Below are positions 7,840 through 16,383 of a DNA stretch of 64,000 bases, in pieces. Below the pieces are notes generated by a model. That model ran no database searches and had not been told where the DNA came from. It saw only the letters and a program-made list of their open reading frames with translations. Positions within the stretch are counted from its first letter, which is position 1. Every line of letters starts with the position of its first letter. The position numbers were made by a program, and so were the translations under genes. This stretch comes from Seohaeicola saemankumensis (GTDB taxonomy: Bacteria > Pseudomonadota > Alphaproteobacteria > Rhodobacterales > Rhodobacteraceae): contig NZ_JAIUZI010000017.1 in assembly GCF_020171285.1 (NCBI RefSeq), positions 1-64,000 on the forward strand, in the 5' to 3' direction.

Positions 7840-9219
7840 GTGAGCAAAACACCCCCACCTCCGACTCCGCCCTATCTGAACCTTGATCCCAAGGCTGCGG
7901 CGGATCGTTTGCCCAACCCTATCGACACCGCCCGATTCGCGAAAGCGGCGGCATTCTGCGCCAAGGGACGCGAGGATCTGGCCCGTCGCGGATATGCGCC
8001 GGACGGAGAAAAACGGCTGCGCAAATTCTCGACATGGGAGATTACCAAATATCTGATCCCCGTGGCCCCGGCCCATCTTCGCCGCGTTCTGAAGGCGCAT
8101 CCCGATCTGCCCCAGGGCGAAGGTGAAGGCGGGTCGAAATGGTTCACCCTCGAAGAAGTGCTGGAACTGCGCCGCCACTTTGCCAGCGAAGGTATCAGCA
8201 CCAAGGAGTACCTGCCCTACCGGCCCAAGGGGGTGCCTGCCAAGGTCGCCGCTGTGGCAAATTTCAAGGGCGGGGTGGGCAAGACCAGTACCGCGGCGCA
8301 TCTGGCCATGTCCGCCGCGCTGGATGGCTACAAGGTTCTGGTGATCGACCTTGACAGCCAGGGGTCCATGACCTCGATCATGGGGGGCAAGGTCGAGGAC
8401 GAATGGTCCACCGTGTTCCCGCTGATCGCCAAGGACTATGCCAAGGCGGTGACCGCCGAGAACGAAGTGCGCGCCGCCCGTGGTCAGGCTGAAATCCCGC
8501 TGGATGAAACCCTGACCTCCGCGCTCGGGGTTTCGCCGCGAAACGTGATCCAGAAAACCCACTGGCCCAACATCGACTTGATCGGGGCGCAGCTGAACCT
8601 CTACTGGGCGGAGTTTCAGATCCCGGTCTGGCGTATGGGGTTGCGGTCCTGGCCACTGTGGGACGGGTTGTCGAACTTTCTGCAGGACGAAGGCATTCTC
8701 GACGAATATGACATCGTGTTTCTCGATACGCCCCCTGCCCTGGGTTACCTGACCATCAATGCGCTGGCGGCGGCCGATATCCTGTTGGTGCCGCTGGGGG
8801 CGTCATTTTTGGAGTTCGATTCGACTGGGCGGTTCTTTGACATGCTCTACACCACTTTCGCCAGCATCGAAGACGGGGAAAACGCGGCCCTGCGCGCGGC
8901 GGGCCTGCCCGAGATCAACTTTGAATGGGACGTTGTACGTGCCATCGTGACCCGTTTCGACGCGTCGCAGCAAACCGATATGGCCAATGTGATCCAGGCC
9001 TATTTCGGTGACTTCATGAACGCCTACAGGCAGGATTACACCGCGCTGGTGGGGCAGGCGGGCGAACAGGTCAACGGGATCTACGAGGCGGACTACCGCG
9101 ACTTTAACCGCGAAACCTATGTACGCGGGCGCGAAACCTTTGACCGGACCTATGCCGAGTTCAAGGAATTGCTGATCGGCAGCTGGTGGCGCGACACCCA
9201 TATGCAGGAGGTTGAATGA
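7840..9219 (+). CDS. parA: Plasmid partition ATPase ParA
   Basis: This 459-residue ParA/MinD-type ATPase segregates the replicon. The deviant Walker A motif FKGGVGKTS lies at residues 142-150, followed by VIDLDSQGSMTSIMG and a later DIVFLDTPPALGYLT segment. The roughly 130-residue N-terminal extension includes a possible helix-turn-helix region (residues 60-120, with STWEITKYL), as in large ParAs that repress their own promoter. Translation starts at a GTG with CGAGG eight bases upstream. It overlaps parB by ATGA. One candidate parS palindrome lies within the gene. Confidence 0.95.
   Translation: MSKTPPPPTPPYLNLDPKAAADRLPNPIDTARFAKAAAFCAKGREDLARRGYAPDGEKRLRKFSTWEITKYLIPVAPAHLRRVLKAHPDLPQGEGEGGSKWFTLEEVLELRRHFASEGISTKEYLPYRPKGVPAKVAAVANFKGGVGKTSTAAHLAMSAALDGYKVLVIDLDSQGSMTSIMGGKVEDEWSTVFPLIAKDYAKAVTAENEVRAARGQAEIPLDETLTSALGVSPRNVIQKTHWPNIDLIGAQLNLYWAEFQIPVWRMGLRSWPLWDGLSNFLQDEGILDEYDIVFLDTPPALGYLTINALAAADILLVPLGASFLEFDSTGRFFDMLYTTFASIEDGENAALRAAGLPEINFEWDVVRAIVTRFDASQQTDMANVIQAYFGDFMNAYRQDYTALVGQAGEQVNGIYEADYRDFNRETYVRGRETFDRTYAEFKELLIGSWWRDTHMQEVE
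8530..8544. promoter_or_regulatory. Candidate parS palindrome 2 (inside parA)
   Basis: GTTTCGCCGCGAAAC is identical to the 15-base core in repA and parB. Flanking bases break the symmetry on one side (G before, G after). See the copies at 6167 and 9278. Confidence 0.55.
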
Positions 9220-10283
9220 TGGCCAAACGCAGACGTTTGACCGCCCCGGATGCGGCAGAGTTGAAGGAGCTCGAAACCGGTTTCGCCGCGAAACCGCCCT
9301 CGGGGCCCGGCCTGTCGCCGCCCATCGCGCAGGTCGCGGGTGAAGCCGCCGCACTTGCCGGAATGGCCGGTGTCACCGACCGCGTCGCCCTGGCACGCGA
9401 CGAGGCGGACGCAGAACGGTTCAGGGCGGCTGACAAGGCCGGTCTGGTGGCGCGGCCTATCCCAGTGGCCGAGATTGATACCGACTATATCCTGCGCGAC
9501 CGAGTGACTGACAGCGACGAGGAGATGGCGGAGCTGATCGCTTCGTTGCGGGCCGGTGGGCTGCGTATGCCGATCGAGGTGGTCGAAACCGAGGATGGGT
9601 TTGGTCTGGTCTCTGGCTACCGGCGTTTGCGGGCCTATGTGCAATTGGCTGAACACGACGCGGCGTTCTCGGCCATCCCGGCCTTTGTGCGCCAGCCGGG
9701 GCAGGGGGCAGATGCCTATGTTGCGATGGTCGAGGAAAACGAGATTCGCGCTAACCTGACCAGTTATGAACGCGGCCGGATCGCCGTTCTGGCCGCTGGT
9801 GCAGGAGAGTTCGCATCGGTGGAGGCGGCGGTGGATGCGCTGTTCGCCTCTGCCTCCAAGGCCAAGAGATCGAAGGTGCGCAGTTTTGCGCTGGTACACG
9901 AGGCGCTTGGTGATCTGCTCCGGTTTCCCTCGGAGCTGACCGAGAAAGCCGGTCTGCGGCTTGCCGGTGCATTGCGTGACGGCGGTCAGGGGGCGCTCAG
10001 AGCGGCGCTGGCGGCGTCCGAGAGCCAGAGCGCAGCAGAAGAGGGCAGGGCGCTGAACAAGGCTCTGGCGGGCCTGTCAGAGCCTGTTTCGGCCCGAGGG
10101 CGGGGAGGGCGGCCACGGGTGAACCAGCCGCTTGCGTCCCTCCGGCTGAAGTCCGGAGGAGATTTGCGGGGACAGTTGACCGCGACGGGCTTGAAAATCG
10201 AGCTGGATGGCCGCGAGATCAGCCGGGAACAGGCGGAGCATTTGATCGTCTCGCTTCAGGCGCTGCTGGACGACCAGAACTGA
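9216..10283 (+). CDS. parB: Plasmid partition protein ParB
   Basis: This 355-residue centromere-binding protein is the partner of ParA. The ParB/Srx-like domain spans about residues 80-190, with a variant of the CTP-binding box, GYRRLRAY (134-141), and the ENEIRANLTSYER motif (174-186). A central helix-turn-helix region and a C-terminal segment ending EHLIVSLQALLDDQN, probably the dimerisation end, follow. The first ATG overlaps the parA stop (ATGA), and a second ATG follows immediately. Residues 22-26 are encoded by a candidate parS palindrome. It converges with puuD 24 bases later. Confidence 0.94.
   Translation: MMAKRRRLTAPDAAELKELETGFAAKPPSGPGLSPPIAQVAGEAAALAGMAGVTDRVALARDEADAERFRAADKAGLVARPIPVAEIDTDYILRDRVTDSDEEMAELIASLRAGGLRMPIEVVETEDGFGLVSGYRRLRAYVQLAEHDAAFSAIPAFVRQPGQGADAYVAMVEENEIRANLTSYERGRIAVLAAGAGEFASVEAAVDALFASASKAKRSKVRSFALVHEALGDLLRFPSELTEKAGLRLAGALRDGGQGALRAALAASESQSAAEEGRALNKALAGLSEPVSARGRGGRPRVNQPLASLRLKSGGDLRGQLTATGLKIELDGREISREQAEHLIVSLQALLDDQN
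9278..9296. promoter_or_regulatory. Candidate parS palindrome 3 (inside parB)
   Basis: CGGTTTCGCCGCGAAACCG is the longest copy of the shared palindrome, with 9-base perfect arms around a central C. It sits near the 5' end of parB. The three copies span about 3.1 kb around the origin. Confidence 0.6.
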
Positions 10284-10307
10284 CATCGCGGGAGAGACCA
10301 AGCCCGC

Positions 10308-11540
10308 TCAGTTCGCAGCAGTCCGGTACCATGCGGCAATCGCTGCGCGTTCCTCCGGCTCCATCCATGAGACGTTGGCCGGAGGCATGGCTTCGCTGAC
10401 GCCCGCCTGCAGGAAGATCTCGCGGGCGTGGGCCGCGATTTCGGATGGGGTTTCCAGCAGCACGTTCTTGGGGGCATGAGCGATGCCGGGCCATCCCGGC
10501 TCGCGCGAATGGCACATCGAGCAGCGGCCAAGAACGATGTCCTGCACATCCTCAAACCCCTCGGCCGAGGCAAAGACCTGTTCGCGCGGCGTCAACGCAC
10601 GGGCTTCCTCGGCATCGTAGTCGCTCTGGGATAGAGGGGCCATGCTGAGCAGGATGATCGCGAGGAACAGCAGCGTCGTGGCGACCCATGTCCAGCGCGG
10701 GTTCCCGGCGCGGGCATGAACGGTGTTAAAGTAATGGCGGATGGTGACCCCCATGAGAAACACCAGCGCCGCGATGATCCAGTTGTGTTGCGTTCCAAAG
10801 GCCAGCGGGTAGTGGTTCGACAGCATCAGGAACACGACAGGAAGAGTCAGGTAATTGTTGTGGGTGGATCTCAGCTTGGCGATTTTCCCATATTTAGGGT
10901 CAGGTTTGCGCCCTGCCTGCAGATCTGCAACCACAATCCGCTGGTTCGGAATGATGATGAAAAACACGTTGGCCGTCATGATCGTCGCGGTAAAGGCGCC
11001 CAGGTGGAGCATCATCGCGCGACCGGTAAAGACTTGCGTATAGCCCCATCCCATAGCAACCAGCAGCGTAAAAAGCAGAACCATCAGAAGGGTAGGGCGT
11101 TCGGACAGACCGGACTTGCACAGGGCGTTGTAAACCAGCCAGCCGACGGTCAGCGAGGCCGCCGAAATCGCGATACCCTGCCACAGCACCAGGTCGGTCT
11201 TGGTGGCGTCGATCAGGTACAGCTCGCCGCCGGCCCAATAGACGATCATCAGCAGCGCGGCGCCAGACAGCCAGGTCGAATAGCTCTCCCATTTGAACCA
11301 AGTCAGGTGCTCGGGCATGTTTTCCGGTGCGACGAGGTATTTCTGGATGTGGTAAAACCCACCACCGTGCACCTGCCATTCCTCGCCGTAGGCGCCCGGT
11401 GGCAAATGCGGAACCTGCCGCAGTCCCAGATCCATCGCGATGAAATAGAACGATGACCCGATCCAGGCGATCGCCGTGATCACGTGCAGCCACCGCACCC
11501 CAAGGGACAGCCAGTCCCACCAGATTGCCAATTCGAACAT
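10308..11540 (-). CDS. puuD: Membrane urate oxidase PuuD with C-terminal cytochrome c domain
   Basis: PuuD oxidises urate to 5-hydroxyisourate, passing electrons to the respiratory chain instead of oxygen. The 410 residues start with the family's WWDWLSLGVRWLHVITAIAWIGSSFYFI span and HGGGFYHIQKY segment; several more membrane helices follow to about residue 310. The C terminus is a mono-haem cytochrome c domain with CSMCH at residues 340-344 and a likely axial Met in SEAMPPANVSW (about 385). It is divergent from a LysR gene and is the first step of the purine cluster that continues to 19204. Confidence 0.93.
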   Translation of the reverse strand: MFELAIWWDWLSLGVRWLHVITAIAWIGSSFYFIAMDLGLRQVPHLPPGAYGEEWQVHGGGFYHIQKYLVAPENMPEHLTWFKWESYSTWLSGAALLMIVYWAGGELYLIDATKTDLVLWQGIAISAASLTVGWLVYNALCKSGLSERPTLLMVLLFTLLVAMGWGYTQVFTGRAMMLHLGAFTATIMTANVFFIIIPNQRIVVADLQAGRKPDPKYGKIAKLRSTHNNYLTLPVVFLMLSNHYPLAFGTQHNWIIAALVFLMGVTIRHYFNTVHARAGNPRWTWVATTLLFLAIILLSMAPLSQSDYDAEEARALTPREQVFASAEGFEDVQDIVLGRCSMCHSREPGWPGIAHAPKNVLLETPSEIAAHAREIFLQAGVSEAMPPANVSWMEPEERAAIAAWYRTAAN

Positions 11541-11643
11541 ATGCGTTCCCGTCTTCGTTTACTGTTCGCTAGCCTAATCCCTTATTGTCATGTATCCGGG
11601 AAAAGAGCCAAGAAGTTTCAAATAAATACGAAGAATGTGCGCC
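11541..11643. promoter_or_regulatory. Divergent promoter region puuD / LysR gene
   Basis: About 100 bases separate the two divergent starts, the usual place for a LysR operator. It is AT-rich (TTCAAATAAATACGAAG). I could not pick out a clear T-N11-A box with confidence. Confidence 0.45.
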
Positions 11644-12546
11644 ATGGCCTATTTGGACAACATCCAGACCTTTGTCCGAGTCTATGAATTAGGCAGTATG
11701 TCGGCGGCGGCGCGCGATCAGCGGATATCGGCCGCTGTCGCCTCGGCCCGGATTTCGCAGCTGGAAGAGCATCTGAACGTGCGCCTCTTTCACCGGACCA
11801 CCCGGATGCTGAACCCCACAGAACAGGGCAACCTGTTTTATCGCGGTGCATGCAAGATCCTGGAGGCGGTCGACGAGGCGGAAGCGGAGATCAACAATGT
11901 CACCATGACCCCGCGCGGCACCCTGTTTATCGCAGCGCCACTTGGCATGGGGCGGCGCCTGATCGCGCCGGCGGTGCCGGATTTCAAGCAGAGCTATCCC
12001 ATGATCGACATCCGCCTGCGCCTGTCCGATCGGAAACTGGACCTGACGGCCGAGGGGCTGGACGTGATGTTCTTTCTCGGGATTCCCGAGGATTCGACCC
12101 TGCGCATGCGGAAAATCGCGGATTGCCCCCGCGTGCTGTGTGCCTCGCCGGACTATCTGGCGCGTCGGGGCGTGCCACAAAGCGGAGAGGCGCTGGTTCG
12201 TGATGGCCACGATTGTCTGAACCTGCGCTACCCCGGCGCGCCCGAGTTCCAGTGGCCGTTGCAGACAGCGGAGGGCGTCAAACGGTTCTCGGTCAAGGGG
12301 CCGTTCGAGTCCGACGATGGCGATGTGTTGACGCGGTGGGCTCTGGACGGGCACGGGATTGTGCTGAAACCGTTGTTCGAAGTCTCCGACCACCTCAATA
12401 ACGGCGCATTAGTGCCTGTTCTGGAGCAGGAGCCACCGGTTCCGATTCAAATGGCTTGCCTCTATGTCCATCGTCGCAGGCAGGATCCGAAAACCCGTCT
12501 GCTGATCGATTTCATGGCGGACCGGATCACCCGGCAGCTGCCCTGA
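11644..12546 (+). CDS. LysR-family transcriptional regulator
   Basis: This is a 300-residue LysR regulator. The N-terminal winged helix-turn-helix is MAYLDNIQTFVRVYELGSM followed by SAAARDQRISAAVASARISQL; the rest is the effector-binding domain. I chose the second ATG at 11644. ACGAAGAA lies nine bases before it, whereas the ATG at 11635 has no properly spaced ribosome-binding site. Position next to divergent puuD suggests it controls urate breakdown, with a purine intermediate as a plausible effector. It converges with the next gene, two bases apart. Confidence 0.9.
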   Translation: MAYLDNIQTFVRVYELGSMSAAARDQRISAAVASARISQLEEHLNVRLFHRTTRMLNPTEQGNLFYRGACKILEAVDEAEAEINNVTMTPRGTLFIAAPLGMGRRLIAPAVPDFKQSYPMIDIRLRLSDRKLDLTAEGLDVMFFLGIPEDSTLRMRKIADCPRVLCASPDYLARRGVPQSGEALVRDGHDCLNLRYPGAPEFQWPLQTAEGVKRFSVKGPFESDDGDVLTRWALDGHGIVLKPLFEVSDHLNNGALVPVLEQEPPVPIQMACLYVHRRRQDPKTRLLIDFMADRITRQLP

Positions 12547-12548
12547 GA

Positions 12549-14378
12549 TCAGAAGTCGACATCGACCGGCGTGTGCTTTTCCGCTTCGACGGATTGTTCC
12601 CGCAATTTGCGGATCTTGGTCAGGTGAGTGGTATCCACGAGAAACAGGCTGGCAGAGTCCGGGTCTGTCTGGGCGCCAAGCACACCCTTGCAGTCGGTCC
12701 TGAACCCGCCCACCGAGAACCTGTTGTATTCGACCGGCCATGGCAGCCAGGGAATACAGAGGTTGCGAAAGCTCTCGTCGTCGATCACACGAAAATGGTC
12801 CACGGGCGAATTCATCCAGTAGCGGACCGTGTCATTCGCCGCGTAAAAATCGGTACCCAGCTTCTCGGTCAGTTTCTTGGCGACGTTCAATTCGACGCGG
12901 TTCATCTTGAGCCGTCTAACAACGGCCGCAACGGTGCCGCCATTCATCTCTTGGTGGCCGAAATACACGATGACGTTGTCCTCGATCTTGCCTTCGGCAT
13001 AGCTTGCCGTGGCCGTCAAATACGAGGCAAAGGGATCAAACCTCGGGCGGCATTCGTTCGGCATGGCCGCAATCAACTCGGCCTGCCGGCTGTCGAGGAC
13101 CTGTTGCTGCTCAGCGCTTAGCCCCCCGGAATCGGCGACATCCCGCGACAAGGATCGGAGCAGTGCGGTCATTTCCCGACGCATGCGCCCGCGATGGACC
13201 TGACAGGGAGAGGGCGAAAGGGAGCCCCCTTCCGGGGGGTTATCGTCAAAGCTCTGGGTCGGAGCGATCTGAAAAGCGGCTGACGTGCCGGCGAGCTGGC
13301 TGCGCGCCTCTTGCTCGGACATGCCAAGCCGCACACCCAGGATATCCAGCGGACGGGCACTGATGCGTGCTGCTGCAGCGGCTCTTTCGGTTTGCAATTG
13401 CCGCTGCTCCGCCAGTAGAGCGGCCTGTTCAGCTGCCTCCGCAGCGTGTTCGGCTTGTTGTGCGCGCAGACGTTCCGCGGATTTGTCCCGGAACAGGTCT
13501 GTCACCGAAATGACCATGATCGGCGTGACATAAGAGCTGTCATAGTAGATCGCGATCTCTTCGGGGAAGAAGGCCAGAGGTTTCTTTAGCTCTCCGGGGA
13601 AATAGAGGGTTCCGCGGATCGCCAGATAAGCAGTGCGGCCGCCGTATCCGTTGCCTTTGAGGTGCCTGACAACGTAACGGGCGGTGTTCTCATCCATCTT
13701 CCAGCTTTCGCGAAGTTCGTGATCAGGCATTGCGACCTTGCTGGCGGATGAAATTGAACCAAACAGCCGCGAGGTTTCGCGAACCAGCAGTTCCTGCTTG
13801 GATACATCGTACTGTTGGAGACTAATTGTTTTTAGATTCAATATCTTGACGTGACCTCGAAACGGCTTGTCCTGGCCATATGTGCGCTTCATCAGCGTGT
13901 GGAAATCGCTCCGCTGGAATTCATCGGACCCATGGGAAAACACCTTGCGAAAGGCTTTTGCACTTTGGGTCGCTTCGGGTTTGTTGATGCCCAGCATGTT
14001 CAGGACCACCTGCCGGCTGCGGGCATCGAAAACATGATCGCTCAGTTGCAGGCTTTGCGCGAACGTCGGCGGCTTCATGCGGTAGGCTTGCAACAGGAAA
14101 AACAGGGTCCACGGATTGGTGCCGGTTTCCGGGGGCAGGGCAAATTGTTCGCCAAACGGGGCGACCACCGCCAATTTTTCGTCCCGCTCATAAATCACCT
14201 CCCGGTCGACGACCAGCAGCCGATCCTTGAACATCGGCGCTTGGAAAATCGAGGACAGCTGGGCGGTGTAATCCGGCCCGCTGCGGGGGAAGTCGGTGTT
14301 TGAACTGGCGTTGGCGGAACCGCCGACAACCAGAACCAGACAGGTCCATCCCAAAATGAGGTGTCGCAATATAGTCAT
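12549..14378 (-). CDS. Exported protein of unknown function with coiled coil
   Basis: I do not recognise this 609-residue protein. It begins with a clear signal peptide (MTILRHLILGWTCLVLVVGG, cleavage near ANA-SS), so it should be periplasmic or surface-exposed. Residues about 297-338 are an Ala/Glu/Gln-rich coiled coil, followed by LDILGVRLGMSEQEA (344-358), a motif pattern seen in various exported proteins. A cysteine-containing C-terminal half follows. The frame extends upstream, but the ATG at 14378 is preceded by GGGA at good spacing and directly precedes the signal peptide. It sits downstream of uraH on the same strand; a role in purine use is possible but unproven. Confidence 0.75.
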   Translation of the reverse strand: MTILRHLILGWTCLVLVVGGSANASSNTDFPRSGPDYTAQLSSIFQAPMFKDRLLVVDREVIYERDEKLAVVAPFGEQFALPPETGTNPWTLFFLLQAYRMKPPTFAQSLQLSDHVFDARSRQVVLNMLGINKPEATQSAKAFRKVFSHGSDEFQRSDFHTLMKRTYGQDKPFRGHVKILNLKTISLQQYDVSKQELLVRETSRLFGSISSASKVAMPDHELRESWKMDENTARYVVRHLKGNGYGGRTAYLAIRGTLYFPGELKKPLAFFPEEIAIYYDSSYVTPIMVISVTDLFRDKSAERLRAQQAEHAAEAAEQAALLAEQRQLQTERAAAAARISARPLDILGVRLGMSEQEARSQLAGTSAAFQIAPTQSFDDNPPEGGSLSPSPCQVHRGRMRREMTALLRSLSRDVADSGGLSAEQQQVLDSRQAELIAAMPNECRPRFDPFASYLTATASYAEGKIEDNVIVYFGHQEMNGGTVAAVVRRLKMNRVELNVAKKLTEKLGTDFYAANDTVRYWMNSPVDHFRVIDDESFRNLCIPWLPWPVEYNRFSVGGFRTDCKGVLGAQTDPDSASLFLVDTTHLTKIRKLREQSVEAEKHTPVDVDF

Positions 14379-14393
14379 GCCGCGTCCCGAAAT

Positions 14394-14420
14394 GCTCTGA
14401 TGTAATGATACCATCAGAGC
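14394..14420. promoter_or_regulatory. Inverted repeat between uraH and the unknown exported gene
   Basis: GCTCTGATG and CATCAGAGC form 9-base perfect arms around a 9-base loop. It lies 16 bases upstream of the start of the exported-protein gene and 43 bases past the uraH stop. There is no U-tract, so an operator or RNA hairpin controlling the downstream gene is as likely as a terminator. Confidence 0.5.
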
Positions 14421-14463
14421 TTTGCGGGATGGCGCTGTCAACCGAAGGAGCCGGATGCCCCTT

Positions 14464-14820
14464 TCACGATCCGCGATAGGTCGAATAGCCGTAGGCGGAC
14501 AGCAGGAGCGGAACATGGTAATGGGCCTCGGCGTCTTCCATGCCAAAGCGGATCGGTACCTGGTCCAGGAATTTGATCGGACCGCTGGCCTGGCCGTGCT
14601 GTTCCAGATAGGCGCCGCAGAAAAACACCAGTTCATACGTTCCTGTGGCGAATTTTTCGGGCGGCAGGATCGGCGTGTCGGTGCGGCCATCGGAATTGGT
14701 CGTCATTTCGACCAACTTTTCCCGATACTCCCCGTTCAGCCGGTACAGGGTGATGTGCAAACCGGCGGCGGGGCATCCGCGTGCCGTATCAAGAACATGT
14801 GTGGACAGATAGCCGGGCAT
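14464..14820 (-). CDS. uraH: 5-hydroxyisourate hydrolase (transthyretin-like)
   Basis: HIUase hydrolyses 5-hydroxyisourate, the PuuD product, to OHCU. At 118 residues it is the usual length. It begins MPGYLSTHVLDTARGCPA (the LSTHVLD motif) and ends in the diagnostic YRGS tetrapeptide; HYHVPLLLSAYGYSTYRGS is the active-site end. It is transcribed away from puuE, with about 147 bases between the two starts. Identification is secure. Confidence 0.96.
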   Translation of the reverse strand: MPGYLSTHVLDTARGCPAAGLHITLYRLNGEYREKLVEMTTNSDGRTDTPILPPEKFATGTYELVFFCGAYLEQHGQASGPIKFLDQVPIRFGMEDAEAHYHVPLLLSAYGYSTYRGS

Positions 14821-14967
14821 TTCATCCTCCGGGTGAGCGTGTGCCTACTATGAATGCCGCGGCGCAGCGGGGACATGACAAAAACACCAATAGATGTTTC
14901 AGGAAAATGCGGAAAGTCTCATGATTGCAATGCCTGTATAGATCACCGGACATCAGGAGCCTGAAAT
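14821..14967. promoter_or_regulatory. Divergent promoter region uraH / puuE
   Basis: This 147-base region between divergent starts is moderately AT-rich around 14876-14945. It should hold both promoters and perhaps a second site for the LysR regulator. No clear palindrome or promoter pair is visible. The puuE ribosome-binding site AGGAG is at 14955-14959. Confidence 0.4.
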
Positions 14968-16383
14968 TTGACACGCTACCCCCGAGACATGCGCGGTTAC
15001 GGCCCGCGAACACCCGATCCGAAATGGCCCGGCGGGGCCAAGATCGCCCTTCAGATCGTGGTGAACTATGAAGAAGGCGGCGAAAACAATATCCTGCACG
15101 GCGATGCCGCGTCAGAAGCATTCCTGTCCGAAATCGTGGGCGCGGCGCAATGGCCGGGGCAGCGCCACTGGAATATGGAAAGCATCTATGAATACGGCGC
15201 GCGTGCAGGGTTCTGGCGATTGCATCGGCTGTTCGGTGAATTCGGTATCCCGGTCACGGTCTATGGTGTCGCCAGCGCCCTGGCGCGCAGCCCCGAACAG
15301 GTGCGGGCAATGCAGGACGCGGGCTGGGAGATCGCCAGCCACGGGTTGAAGTGGATCGAGTACAAGGATGCCGAGCCGGACGCGGAGCGCGCCGATATGG
15401 CAGAGGCGATCCGCCTGCATACCGAGGTGACAGGAGAACGCCCGGTCGGCTGGTATACTGGACGCTGTTCGGTCAACACCGTCGATCTGGCCAGCGAAGA
15501 GGGTGGATTTGCCTATATCGCGGATACCTACGATGATGACCTGCCGTACTGGCGGCGCCATCAGGGCCGTGATCAGCTGATCGTGCCCTATACGCTCGAC
15601 TGCAACGACATGCGCTTCGCGACGCCGCAGGGGTTTAACTCGGGCGATCAGTTCTTTGCCCATCTCAAGGACACCTTTGATGCGCTCTATGCCGAAGGGC
15701 AGGGGGGCGCGGCCAAGATGATGTCGGTTGGGCTGCACTGTCGCCTGGTGGGGCGTCCGGGGCGGGTCATGGCGCTGCGCCGGTTTCTCGAATACGCGAT
15801 CAGCAAACCGGATGTCTGGTTTGCCCGCCGCATCGACATTGCCCGCCACTGGCACGACACCCATCCGCCGCTGCATTTCGACCGCCCGTCACAGATGGAA
15901 CGGGCGGCTTTTGTCTCGGCTTTTGGCGGCATTATCGAACATTCCCCCTGGATCGCCGAGCGGGCTTTTGATCTGGAGTTGGGTCCAGCCCATGACAGCG
16001 CGATCGGGCTGCTCAACGCGCTGGCGCGGGTGTTTCGTTCGGCCAGCCACTCGGAACGGCTGGGCGTGCTGACCGCGCACCCTGACCTGGCGGGAAAACT
16101 GGCGCAGGCCGGGCGTCTGACGGCGGAGTCAACCGCAGAGCAGGCCGGCGCGGGTCTTGATCTGCTGACGGACGAAGAAAGAGCGGCATTTGTGGCTCTA
16201 AACATGGCATACACGCAGAAACACGGGTTTCCCTTCATCATTGCCGTGCGGGACCATGACAAGGCGTCGATCCGGGCCGCATTTGACCGTCGGATCGGAA
16301 ATGACACGCAGACCGAATTCGACGAAGCCTGCCGACAGGTCGAGCGCATCGCAGAGTTGCGGTTGACGGAACTGCTGCCGTGA
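14968..16383 (+). CDS. puuE: Fused allantoinase PuuE and OHCU decarboxylase UraD
   Basis: Two enzymes are fused in 471 residues. Residues 1 to about 305 are a cofactor-independent PuuE-type allantoinase of the polysaccharide-deacetylase fold (MTRYPRDMRGYG, QIVVNYEEGGENNIL, WYTGRCSVNTVDL). It opens allantoin to allantoate. Residues about 310-471 (FVSAFGGIIEHSPWIAERAF, LTAHPDLAGKLAQ, MAYTQKHGFPFIIAVR) are OHCU decarboxylase, which makes S-allantoin. One polypeptide therefore carries the two steps after UraH. Translation begins at a TTG with AGGAG eight bases upstream, and it overlaps allA by GTGA. Confidence 0.94.
   Translation: MTRYPRDMRGYGPRTPDPKWPGGAKIALQIVVNYEEGGENNILHGDAASEAFLSEIVGAAQWPGQRHWNMESIYEYGARAGFWRLHRLFGEFGIPVTVYGVASALARSPEQVRAMQDAGWEIASHGLKWIEYKDAEPDAERADMAEAIRLHTEVTGERPVGWYTGRCSVNTVDLASEEGGFAYIADTYDDDLPYWRRHQGRDQLIVPYTLDCNDMRFATPQGFNSGDQFFAHLKDTFDALYAEGQGGAAKMMSVGLHCRLVGRPGRVMALRRFLEYAISKPDVWFARRIDIARHWHDTHPPLHFDRPSQMERAAFVSAFGGIIEHSPWIAERAFDLELGPAHDSAIGLLNALARVFRSASHSERLGVLTAHPDLAGKLAQAGRLTAESTAEQAGAGLDLLTDEERAAFVALNMAYTQKHGFPFIIAVRDHDKASIRAAFDRRIGNDTQTEFDEACRQVERIAELRLTELLP

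Noticed and set aside
5851..11629. 13-base direct repeat TTCAAATAAATAC at 5851 and 11617 flanking the replicon genes and puuD
   Set aside because: I considered it as a target duplication of an inserted segment. A 13-base match is expected by chance in 64 kb, especially in AT-rich promoters, and no transposase or terminal repeats accompany it.
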